From contig NZ_CALJRY010000202.1 in assembly GCF_937976295.1 (NCBI RefSeq), positions 1-6,160 on the forward strand: a DNA stretch of 6,160 bases. The letters run 5' to 3'. Positions 1 to 5,084 of this stretch are shown piece after piece. How positions within the stretch are numbered: position 1 is the first letter of the stretch; every line of letters starts with the position of its first letter. The translations under genes and the position numbers were made by a program. The notes under the pieces were generated by a model. That model worked only from the letters and a program-made list of their open reading frames with translations. It had not been told where the DNA came from and ran no database searches. The DNA is from an uncultured Rothia sp. GTDB taxonomy: Bacteria > Actinomycetota > Actinomycetes > Actinomycetales > Micrococcaceae.

Positions 1-177
1 CCGCCGGCAGCGGTGCAAGCGGCGGCGGCCGCTACTGCGGCAGCGCCGGTGCAGGAGCGCCCTGCCAAGGATGGCCGCAAGAAAGCGGAAGAGCCGCCTG
101 CGGAGCCGGTGGACCCGGTGGAAGAGGCTAACGCGGAGCTGGCCCAGCAGCAGCTGCCGCCCTGGCTGCAGCCGTAA
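1..177 (+). CDS. C-terminal end of an unidentified Ala/Pro-rich protein (5' partial)
   Basis: Frame 1 is open from the first base to TAA at 175-177, giving 58 residues; the start lies outside the window. The visible tail has low complexity. An Ala/Val/Pro stretch (residues 1-17) is followed by a charged Lys/Glu/Pro linker (about 19-45) and a short helix-like end that closes with LPPWLQP. Such tails are common on phage DNA-binding, single-strand annealing or RecA-like proteins, and the next gene is a recombination-type nuclease, so a recombination or single-strand-binding role is possible. That is inference from position only, because no catalytic domain is visible. The tail does not match the acidic DDDIPF-type tip of SSB proteins. 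Codon use matches the downstream genes. A strong terminator 52 bases after the stop marks the end of this transcription unit. Confidence 0.75.
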   Translation, partial: PPAAVQAAAAATAAAPVQERPAKDGRKKAEEPPAEPVDPVEEANAELAQQQLPPWLQP

Positions 178-190
178 GACGGCAAGAATG

Positions 191-216
191 ACCACACTGG
201 CCCCCACCAGTGTGGT
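191..216 (+). other. Perfect 10-bp hairpin after the upstream gene
   Basis: ACCACACTGG (191-200) is exactly complementary to CCAGTGTGGT (207-216), with a six-base loop (201-206). No T-run follows, so it is not a standard terminator by itself. It lies 13 bases ahead of the real terminator hairpin. It could be a transcript 3'-end stabiliser, an RNase processing site, or the first half of a tandem terminator. Confidence 0.6.
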
Positions 217-228
217 TATCTACCTCCC

Positions 229-256
229 ACGGCCCGCAGGTACGCGGGCCGTTTTT
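229..256 (+). terminator. Rho-independent terminator
   Basis: ACGGCCCGC (229-237) pairs perfectly with GCGGGCCGT (244-252) around a six-base loop (238-243), and the run TTTTT covers 252-256. This 9-bp GC-rich stem with a U-tract ends the transcription unit of the upstream partial gene. The nuclease start follows only 23 bases later, with no clear promoter in between, so the nuclease-helicase unit may depend on read-through or antitermination. Confidence 0.88.
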
Positions 257-279
257 GAATACGAACAAGGAACCCCGGC

Positions 280-1194
280 ATGCGGCTCGCAGTCCAGACA
301 ATGAAGGCCATCGAAGACCAGATGAAGGCGGACCAAGGCAATGCCTTCCGCTACTGGCTGCAGCGCGTGCTGCCGCACATGGGGGATGCGTACCGGCAGG
401 ATGAGGCGGGGCACCGGGCGCACCTGGGCGCGTCCGTCATTGGTGGCAGCTGCCCACGAGACATCTGGTACAGCTTCCGCTGGGCCAAGCTCCTGAAGTT
501 CGACGGCCGCCTGCTGCGGCTGTTTAACCGTGGGCACCTGGAAGAGGCCCGCTTTATTGCCTGCCTGCTGGCCATTGGCGTGGAGGTGTTCCAGCAGGAC
601 GCCACCGGCAAGCAATTTCGCATCAACGACGTGGATGGGCATTTCGGCGGCAGCGGGGATGGCATTGCGCGGGGGATCCCGGACCTCGGGCCGGACCAGT
701 ACGTGCTGCTGGAGTTCAAGACGCACAATCGTAAGAGCTTTGACACGCTGAAAGCGCAGGGGGTGCGCAGCGCGAAGCCTGAGCACTATGTGCAGATGAA
801 CATTTACATGCGCAAGATGGGCCTGGCGGTGGCGCTGTACATGGCCGTGTGCAAAGACACGGACGAGATACATGCGGAGCTGGTAGAGCTGGACCCGGAG
901 TGCGCGGATATGTACCTGGAGCGGGCCAAGAACATCATCTGGCTCTCCAAGCCGCCGCAGGGGGTAAGCGATAACGCGGGGTACTGGGAGTGCCGATACT
1001 GCGATTACCGCAAGCTGTGCCACATGGGAGATACCAGCGAGGTGGACCGCAATTGCCGGACGTGCCAGCATGGCAGGGTAGCGGCAGGCGGGGTGTTTGA
1101 GTGCGCGAGAGACGGCCACAGGTTGGACGTGGCGGCGCAGCACGCGGCGTGTGAGCACTACCGCATCGGGGAGGCCTTCAGCCGTGGGGTATAA
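280..1194 (+). CDS. PD-(D/E)XK nuclease, RecB/Cas4-like, with Cys-rich C terminus
   Basis: This encodes 304 residues. AAGGAA (267-272) sits 7 bases before ATG 280; the in-frame ATG at 301 has no such site. The RecB-type nuclease motifs are present in order: HxxE at H86-E89, Asp127 in GGSGDG, the E145-x-K147 pair in LLEFKT, and QxxxY at Q172-Y176. Cys58 together with C238-x2-C241-x5-C247 gives the split one-plus-three cysteine pattern of the 4Fe-4S nucleases (Cas4, AddB). A second cysteine set follows (C259-x2-C262, C275, C291, with H280, H288 and H293 nearby) and may bind zinc. From family knowledge this is a metal-dependent DNA exo- or endonuclease. It overlaps the helicase gene by 11 bases, so the two probably form a recombination or end-processing pair. 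It replaces the lambda Exo-type nuclease of other phages, and there are no cas genes nearby to suggest a CRISPR role. Confidence 0.87.
   Translation: MRLAVQTMKAIEDQMKADQGNAFRYWLQRVLPHMGDAYRQDEAGHRAHLGASVIGGSCPRDIWYSFRWAKLLKFDGRLLRLFNRGHLEEARFIACLLAIGVEVFQQDATGKQFRINDVDGHFGGSGDGIARGIPDLGPDQYVLLEFKTHNRKSFDTLKAQGVRSAKPEHYVQMNIYMRKMGLAVALYMAVCKDTDEIHAELVELDPECADMYLERAKNIIWLSKPPQGVSDNAGYWECRYCDYRKLCHMGDTSEVDRNCRTCQHGRVAAGGVFECARDGHRLDVAAQHAACEHYRIGEAFSRGV
1168..1174 (+). promoter_or_regulatory. Ribosome binding site setting the helicase GTG start
   Basis: GGGGAGG lies inside the end of the nuclease gene, 9 bases before GTG 1184. The frame stays open back to an upstream ATG at 1097, but the stretch between the two (Thr/Arg/Ser-rich) looks like out-of-frame nuclease coding. 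The residues from 1184 on begin directly with an aromatic, glutamine-containing segment typical of the start of SF2 helicase cores. This site therefore decides the start. Confidence 0.7.
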
Positions 1195-2872
1195 CCTCTA
1201 CTGGTATCAGCAAGAGTGCGTCGACAGCATCTTCGAGTACTTCCGGCACAAGAAAGGGAACCCCGTGGTGTGCCTGCCCACGGGCACGGGCAAGAGCCTC
1301 ATCATAGCGGAGTTCGTGCGTCGGGCGTTCGCGATGTATGCGAACCAGAAGATGCTGGTGCTGACGCACAGCAAGACGCTTGTGGAGCAGAACGCGGAGC
1401 GGCTGCGGCAGCATTGGCCGCAAGCCCCCTACGGCATCAATAGCGCCGCCCTTAACCGCCGCGACACGCTGGAGCCGATCATTTTCGGGGGCATTGCGAG
1501 CGTGGCGAAGAGCTGGCAGAGGTTCGGCCGCGTGGACGTGGTGCTGATTGACGAGGCGCACCTGGTGAGCCACACCGAAACGACGATGTACCGCAAGTTC
1601 CTGGACAATCTGAAAGAGGTGAACCCACACCTTGTGGTTATCGGCCTCACCGCCACGCCCTGGCGGCTGGGGTACGGCACGATTACGGACAACGTGAAGA
1701 CGGCCAAGGGGGAGCTGAAGAGCCTGTTCACGGACATCTGCTACGACCTCACGACTCCGGACAATTTCAACCGCCTGATCGCTGAGGGCTTCCTGTCCCC
1801 ACTCACTACCAAGCGCACGAAGTACGAGCTGGACGCCACCGGGGTGCACATAGTGGCGGGGGATTACAACCAGAAGGAGCTGCAGCTGGCCGTGGATAAG
1901 GACACGGTGACGGCGGCGGCGCTGGATGAGGCGGTGGTGCTGGCGGCGGACCGTTTGCATTGGCTGGTGTTTGCGAGTGGGGTAGAGCACGCGGAGCACG
2001 TGGCGGAGGCGCTTAACCGGCGGGGCATCCCTGCGGGGTACCTCCACAGCAACATGCCCCAGCAGGAACAGGATGAAGCCGTCCGGCGGTTCAAGAGCGG
2101 CGAGCTGCGCGCCCTGGTGAACAACAATATCCTGACCACCGGCTTTGATTTCCCGGAGCTGGATTGCATCATTGTGCTGCGCCTGACGGAAAGTGTGGTG
2201 CTGTGGCGGCAGATGACGGGGCGGGGGACGCGCATTGCGGAAGGCAAGCGGGATTGCCTGGTGCTGGACTTTGCCCGGAACACGGAGCGGCTGGGGGCGA
2301 TTAACCATGCCTACGTGCCGCGCAAGCCAGGTACCAAGGGCGGGGGCAGAGCGCCGGTGAAGGAGTGCCCGGCGTGCGGGAACTATTGCCACCTGAGCGT
2401 CAAGGTCTGTGAGAACCTGCTGCCGGATGGCCGCAGGTGTGGTCATCTTTTCAACTTCGAGTTTAAGGTGAAAACGACAGCGAGCACGGAAAGCATCATT
2501 GAGGGGGCGCTGCCGAAGCTGGAAATACGGAAGGTGGACCTGATTACCTACGCGGTGCACCACAAGGCAGGCAGCCCGGACATGCTGAAGGCGACCTACT
2601 ATTGCGGGTTGAGCAAGTTCGATGAGTATGTGCACCTGGAGCACCCGGGGTACGCGGGCAAGAGGGCGCGGGAATGGTGGCGGCTGCGGGATGGCAGCGG
2701 GGGGCCGGTGCCGCGCAGTACGGCAGAGGCGCGGGAGAGGGTGGAGGGGTTGCGCAGCCCTACCCACCTGCGAATTTGGATCAACAAGAAATACCCTGAA
2801 ATCCTGGGCTACTGCTGGGACGGCAGCGCGTTTGGAACGGCGAAACCTGTAACCGGCGGTGCCAAGGTGTAA
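1184..2872 (+). CDS. SF2 DEAD/DEAH-box helicase with zinc-ribbon-like insert
   Basis: From GTG 1184 this gives 562 residues. The helicase motifs are complete: a Q-motif-like start (YWYQQE, residues 6-11), Walker A PTGTGKS (32-38, K37), motif Ia (LTHSKTLVEQ, 60-69), DEAH (123-126), TATP (156-159), motif IV region (LVFASG, 261-266), motif V (LTTGFDFP, 317-324) and motif VI (QMTGRGTR, 343-350). C395-x2-C398, C409 and C419 make a probable zinc ribbon after the second RecA domain. A C-terminal domain (about 445-545) contains HPGYAGKRAREWW (487-499), which I recall from other phage helicases. It is an ATP-dependent DNA translocase or helicase, most like the Ssl2/UvsW group, acting in replication, branch migration or recombination. 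Its 11-base overlap with the nuclease implies coupled translation and joint function. The longer reading from ATG 1097 (591 residues) is less likely. Confidence 0.92.
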   Translation: MGYNLYWYQQECVDSIFEYFRHKKGNPVVCLPTGTGKSLIIAEFVRRAFAMYANQKMLVLTHSKTLVEQNAERLRQHWPQAPYGINSAALNRRDTLEPIIFGGIASVAKSWQRFGRVDVVLIDEAHLVSHTETTMYRKFLDNLKEVNPHLVVIGLTATPWRLGYGTITDNVKTAKGELKSLFTDICYDLTTPDNFNRLIAEGFLSPLTTKRTKYELDATGVHIVAGDYNQKELQLAVDKDTVTAAALDEAVVLAADRLHWLVFASGVEHAEHVAEALNRRGIPAGYLHSNMPQQEQDEAVRRFKSGELRALVNNNILTTGFDFPELDCIIVLRLTESVVLWRQMTGRGTRIAEGKRDCLVLDFARNTERLGAINHAYVPRKPGTKGGGRAPVKECPACGNYCHLSVKVCENLLPDGRRCGHLFNFEFKVKTTASTESIIEGALPKLEIRKVDLITYAVHHKAGSPDMLKATYYCGLSKFDEYVHLEHPGYAGKRAREWWRLRDGSGGPVPRSTAEARERVEGLRSPTHLRIWINKKYPEILGYCWDGSAFGTAKPVTGGAKV

Positions 2873-2877
2873 ATGAT

Positions 2878-2962
2878 GTAACTCTGCTTTGTGGTTGAAA
2901 TTAGATGTACTACCATGCGTTTCATGTGGGGCAGCCCCTGCAACCTTGGAGGTAAACACAAA
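2878..2962 (+). promoter_or_regulatory. Leader and candidate promoter before gene 4
   Basis: This AT-richer gap separates the helicase stop from gene 4. TACCAT (2911-2916) matches four of six bases of a -10 box, with a poor -35 (TTTGTG, 2888-2893) 17 bases upstream. A short GGGG-CAG-CCCC hairpin occupies 2928-2938. The element CTGCAACCTTGGAGGTAA (2938-2955) carries the Shine-Dalgarno GGAGGT, 9 bases before the start. Both TACCATG and the GGAGGTAA start element recur before the gene at 4812, suggesting shared regulation. There is no terminator here, so helicase transcripts may also read through. Confidence 0.45.
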
Positions 2963-3523
2963 ATGAAACGCGACGAAATGAGAAAAATCCTTCGCCAACA
3001 CAAAACCGTGGGCGTGAGCTACATGACGATGGACGAACTGCGCGCCGAGTGCGAGAAGCTGGGCTACGATGTGGGTGTGAAGCCGGAAGTGAAACCCGCT
3101 GAGAGCGACGAGTCTGGCTTTGATGCCATGAACGACAGCTTCAATGACATGCCGACGCCGGTGAGCGGCAACCCGTTTGCCAGCCTGGTGGAGCAGGTGA
3201 CGCGGGAGGTGCCGCCGGAAGAGGCGGTGGGCAAGGGCGTGGAGTACAAACCGAAGCGCACGCTGTGCGAGTACCGGAATGGGGTGGTGGCACCGCTGCG
3301 CGGGGTGTGCCGGGATGTGTGGGATTACTGCAATGAGCTGCTGGAAGATGAGGATGACCACAGTTATCTGACTAAAGAGTTCTTCCAGAAGGTGACGGCG
3401 CACGGCAAGGAAGTCGGCTGGAACGCCAACAATGTGAGCCAGGAAGTGTGCCGCTGGCGCAAGTTCTGCGGCTACAAGCGCGTGCAGAACGGCGATTGGC
3501 AGCTTGGCGGGGAGGCGCTGTGA
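2963..3523 (+). CDS. Hypothetical protein with C-terminal WRKF domain (gene 4)
   Basis: This encodes 186 residues, function not recognised. ATG 2963 is chosen because GGAGGT (2948-2953) is 9 bases upstream; an in-frame GTG at 2891 lies inside the leader. Three parts are visible: a charged helical N-terminal segment (1-38), a flexible acidic and Pro-rich linker (about 40-93), and a compact C-terminal domain (about 94-176). The C-terminal domain has RNGV (105-108), a conserved W120 and GWNANNVSQEVCRWRKFCG (152-170). It aligns with the C-terminal half of the gene at 4047, so the two are paralogous. The N-x-N...WRKF-x-G pattern resembles a helix-turn-helix recognition segment I recall from uncharacterised phage proteins, so DNA binding is plausible but inferred. 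Five cysteines are present in the C-terminal domain (102, 116, 123, 163, 169) without a clear metal pattern. Its TGA overlaps the next ATG. Confidence 0.85.
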   Translation: MKRDEMRKILRQHKTVGVSYMTMDELRAECEKLGYDVGVKPEVKPAESDESGFDAMNDSFNDMPTPVSGNPFASLVEQVTREVPPEEAVGKGVEYKPKRTLCEYRNGVVAPLRGVCRDVWDYCNELLEDEDDHSYLTKEFFQKVTAHGKEVGWNANNVSQEVCRWRKFCGYKRVQNGDWQLGGEAL

Positions 3524-4035
3524 TGGAAAAGTGGCTGGTGCTGGACACGGAGCACATGCGTGTCAAGGCCGTTCTCTGCAGCCAGCAGGACGCGATCAAG
3601 TGGCAGGAGCTGTGCTGCAGCGGGGTGGCAAGTACCGTGCTGCAGCCGCTGGATGTGCTGGTGCTGCGGTTTACGGACGGGCAGCTGGTGGCGCTGTACG
3701 TGAACCTGGTGGGGCACGGGACGCCGGATAAGCCCCGGATGGCCACACTGCGGTATGTGCTGTGGCAGATGCTGGCCAAAGCACCGTACACGGATTACAG
3801 CCCGGCGGAGCTGGGGGCGCAGCACCAGGAAATGATGATGAACGATGTGCAGCTGCAGGCAGACGAAGGGTACGAGCAAGACGAGCTGCCCAGCTACCAG
3901 TACGTGCGCCACAGCTATGGCGCGCGGCAGGCCCCGTACGAACCGGAAACGGGCGTGCGAATCAACGTCAACAATGAGGGCGAACAGTTCCTGTGGCGGC
4001 ACTATGCCACGGCTGTGATGCGCCCCAGAAGATAA
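3523..4035 (+). CDS. Hypothetical protein, translationally coupled (gene 5)
   Basis: This encodes 170 residues and I do not recognise the family. The start ATG 3523 shares its A with the TGA of gene 4 (TGATG), and GGGGAGG (3509-3515) lies 7 bases upstream. An upstream in-frame start at 3448 would put 75 bases inside gene 4 and adds an unconvincing Arg-rich stretch. The first ~90 residues look like a small alpha/beta fold with alternating hydrophobic strands (LDVLVLRF, 43-50; LVALYVNLVG, 55-64). The second half (about 92-145) is acidic, polar and Tyr-rich and probably flexible. The C terminus is basic (MRPRR). There is no signal peptide, membrane segment or catalytic motif that I can identify. 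It sits between the two paralogues gene 4 and gene 6 and is probably co-expressed with them. Confidence 0.83.
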   Translation: MEKWLVLDTEHMRVKAVLCSQQDAIKWQELCCSGVASTVLQPLDVLVLRFTDGQLVALYVNLVGHGTPDKPRMATLRYVLWQMLAKAPYTDYSPAELGAQHQEMMMNDVQLQADEGYEQDELPSYQYVRHSYGARQAPYEPETGVRINVNNEGEQFLWRHYATAVMRPRR

Positions 4036-4046
4036 GAGGAACAACG

Positions 4047-4616
4047 ATGAACAACGAGATTACTTTCACGGAAGACACGCTGGCCGCGGACCCCACGGTG
4101 TCCTTTTTCAGCGCTCCCCTGCCGCAGCACGTGCAGGAGGAGGTGAAGCTGGCGCAAGAGAAGCAGAAGCGGCGCAAAATGGCCCAGCAGGCCAGCCAGC
4201 AGGTGGCCGAGGCGATCAAGGCACAGACGGACCTGGAAACGGCTGCTGCCACGCAGATGGCCATGCGGCAGGTGGATGAAGAGCTGGCTGAGGCTGCCCA
4301 AGAGGAGACGCCCCGCAAGCGCTACGAGCGCAAAATTACGGTCGGCGTGGATGCCATGCCGATTCGTAACGGTGTGCGGCACCCCCGCCCTGGCACCAAG
4401 GCATATGTGTTCTGGAAGCTCTACACGGAGCTGAGCAAGGAACAGCGCTCGCCCGTCGCGTTCGGCGACGCCCGTCCGCACATTGACAACCTGGGCATGA
4501 ACCTCAATTCTGCGCGCCTGGAGTACGCGGAGTGGCGGAAGTTCTTCGGCGTATCCGGCCGTGTGTACACGAAGGAGCAGATTGCACGGCGGGCAGCCTA
4601 CCCGGAAGGAAAGTGA
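4047..4616 (+). CDS. Hypothetical coiled-coil protein with WRKF domain, paralogue of gene 4 (gene 6)
   Basis: This encodes 189 residues. ATG 4047 follows AGAGGA (4035-4040) by 6 bases and lies 11 bases after the gene 5 stop; the in-frame ATG at 3993 would lie inside gene 5. The N terminus is acidic (1-25). A long Gln/Ala/Glu/Lys-rich stretch (about 27-88) is strongly helical and probably a coiled coil that mediates oligomerisation. The C-terminal domain (about 96-175) shares with gene 4 the elements RNGV (107-110), a conserved Pro and Gly, W123, EL (128-129) and LGMNLNSARLEYAEWRKFFG (149-168). The helical N-A/S-x-x...WRKF segment could bind DNA, which is inference. It is the last gene before the terminator at 4696. 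Alternatives include a structural or replisome accessory protein; nothing in the sequence decides. Confidence 0.86.
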   Translation: MNNEITFTEDTLAADPTVSFFSAPLPQHVQEEVKLAQEKQKRRKMAQQASQQVAEAIKAQTDLETAAATQMAMRQVDEELAEAAQEETPRKRYERKITVGVDAMPIRNGVRHPRPGTKAYVFWKLYTELSKEQRSPVAFGDARPHIDNLGMNLNSARLEYAEWRKFFGVSGRVYTKEQIARRAAYPEGK

Positions 4617-4632
4617 CAGCAGTGTGGTAAAC

Positions 4633-4656
4633 TTGCACCGTTGCAAGGTTGCATTT
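4633..4656 (+). repeat. Three phased TTGCA boxes with an embedded inverted repeat
   Basis: TTGCACCG, TTGCAAGG and TTGCATTT follow one another without a gap (4633-4640, 4641-4648, 4649-4656), so TTGCA recurs every 8 bases. The first two also form the inverted repeat CTTGCA-N4-TGCAAG (4632-4637 and 4642-4647). A further TTGCAA lies at 4744-4749, between the -35 and the proposed -10 of the downstream promoter, and TTGCA occurs at 5980-5984. This looks like a protein-binding site (operator or iteron-like), but no binding protein is identified. Confidence 0.5.
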
Positions 4657-4695
4657 TGGGAAGACCTGACGTTTCTCACGTCGTTTACCTCCATT

Positions 4696-4733
4696 AACCC
4701 GCGCAGTGGGCAAGGCTGCGCGGGTTTTTTTTT
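4696..4733 (+). terminator. Strong rho-independent terminator
   Basis: AACCCGCGCAG (4696-4706) pairs perfectly with CTGCGCGGGTT (4716-4726) around a nine-base loop, and nine consecutive T residues cover 4725-4733. It ends the gene 4-5-6 unit about 80 bases after the gene 6 stop. The 3' untranslated stretch before it contains the TTGCA boxes and a small GACGT/ACGTC inverted repeat (4668-4682). Confidence 0.95.
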
Positions 4734-4760
4734 GACATACGGGTTGCAAATGGTTACAGC
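4732..4760 (+). promoter_or_regulatory. Candidate sigma70-type promoter after the terminator
   Basis: TTGACA (4732-4737) matches the consensus -35 exactly and overlaps the end of the terminator T-run. At 17 bases spacing lies TACAGC (4755-4760), a weak -10 with three of six matches. A TTGCAA box (4744-4749) lies in the spacer, where a bound repressor would block polymerase. The promoter would drive the genes at 4812-5972. The weak -10 lowers confidence; the TACCAT box 20 bases further down is an alternative -10 without a good -35. Confidence 0.45.
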
Positions 4761-4780
4761 CAGGAAATGAGGGTGGGCGG

Positions 4781-4811
4781 TACCATGGCTGCACATTGGA
4801 GGTAACACACA
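4781..4811 (+). promoter_or_regulatory. Leader with TACCAT box and duplicated start element
   Basis: TACCATG (4781-4787) and CTGCACATTGGAGGTAACAC (4789-4808) correspond to TACCATG and the CTGCA...TTGGAGGTAA element ahead of gene 4; the stretch between them is shorter here. GGAGGT (4798-4803) sits 8 bases before ATG 4812. Both genes then begin ATGAAA. The match is too long for a Shine-Dalgarno alone, so the leaders are either duplicated or under the same selection. Confidence 0.5.
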
Positions 4812-5084
4812 ATGAAAGAAACAATGACGCAGATGTGGCACGATGTGAAGAAAGAACCCGCTGTGGACAACGGCGGGCTGACGCGGCACCAGCTGGCACG
4901 GAGCGGGCTGGCAAAGGGCACGGAGGCGCTGGAGGTGCTGGCGCAGCTGGGGGCGTGGGATGCCATGGCGCGGGGGCAGCTGGAGAACTACACCAGTGAT
5001 TTCCGGGATTACAATCGGGCCATGAGCCTCATGGTGCAGAGCCTGGAGCTGACGGTCAACGAACTGAAACGGAGGTGCAAATGA
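4812..5084 (+). CDS. Small hypothetical helical protein (gene 7)
   Basis: This encodes 90 residues of unknown function. The start is set by GGAGGT 8 bases upstream in the duplicated leader. It is predominantly helical with no signal peptide or membrane segment. Residues 22-47 (LTRHQLARSGLAKGTEALEV and on) have the spacing of a possible helix-turn-helix, but this is weak. Residues about 55-88 form an amphipathic helix rich in Leu, Glu and Arg that could be a coiled coil. The single Cys is at 89. Its stop overlaps the dUTPase start as ATGA (5081-5084), and the dUTPase Shine-Dalgarno lies within its last codons, so the two are translationally coupled and probably co-regulated. Confidence 0.82.
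   Translation: MKETMTQMWHDVKKEPAVDNGGLTRHQLARSGLAKGTEALEVLAQLGAWDAMARGQLENYTSDFRDYNRAMSLMVQSLELTVNELKRRCK
5071..5075 (+). promoter_or_regulatory. Ribosome binding site setting the dUTPase start
   Basis: GGAGG lies 5 bases before ATG 5081 and overlaps the in-frame GTG at 5075, which rules that GTG out as a start. The ATG overlaps the TGA of the preceding gene by four bases. Confidence 0.7.

Noticed and set aside
220..1158. Open frame of 312 codons on the minus strand opposite the nuclease
   Set aside because: The same compositional effect applies: the product is His/Leu/Arg/Val-rich, and the opposite strand carries complete nuclease motifs.
1097..1183. Upstream ATG start for the helicase, adding 29 residues
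   Set aside because: The added residues are a Thr/Arg/Ser-rich out-of-frame reading of the nuclease end. GTG 1184 has GGGGAGG at good spacing and starts right before the Q-motif-like segment.
280..1194. Nuclease as a CRISPR Cas4 adaptation gene
   Set aside because: The motifs are Cas4-like, but there is no Cas1, Cas2 or CRISPR repeat in the window and the neighbours are phage DNA-metabolism genes.
2873..2881. Minimal reading frame ATG ATG TAA directly after the helicase stop
   Set aside because: Two codons with no ribosome binding site; most likely chance, though it lies in the leader of gene 4.
1178..3403. Open frame of 741 codons on the minus strand opposite the helicase and gene 4
   Set aside because: Its codons lie exactly opposite the sense codons of the helicase and gene 4, which share a frame. 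Stops would need sense TTA, CTA or TCA codons, which are rare in this GC-rich coding. The product is rich in His, Arg, Leu and Val with no recognisable domain, so it is a shadow.
4668..4682. GACGT-TTCTC-ACGTC inverted repeat as a regulatory hairpin
   Set aside because: Only five base pairs, with no conserved partner or associated T-run; it could easily occur by chance.
4617..4733. Small RNA ending at the terminator
   Set aside because: The 80-base gap plus terminator would suit one, but I cannot find a -35/-10 pair with acceptable spacing. It is more simply the 3' untranslated region of gene 6.
4561..4770. 69-codon + strand frame spanning the gene 6 end and the terminator
   Set aside because: It reads through the operator-like repeats and the terminator, has no ribosome binding site, and has composition unlike its neighbours.
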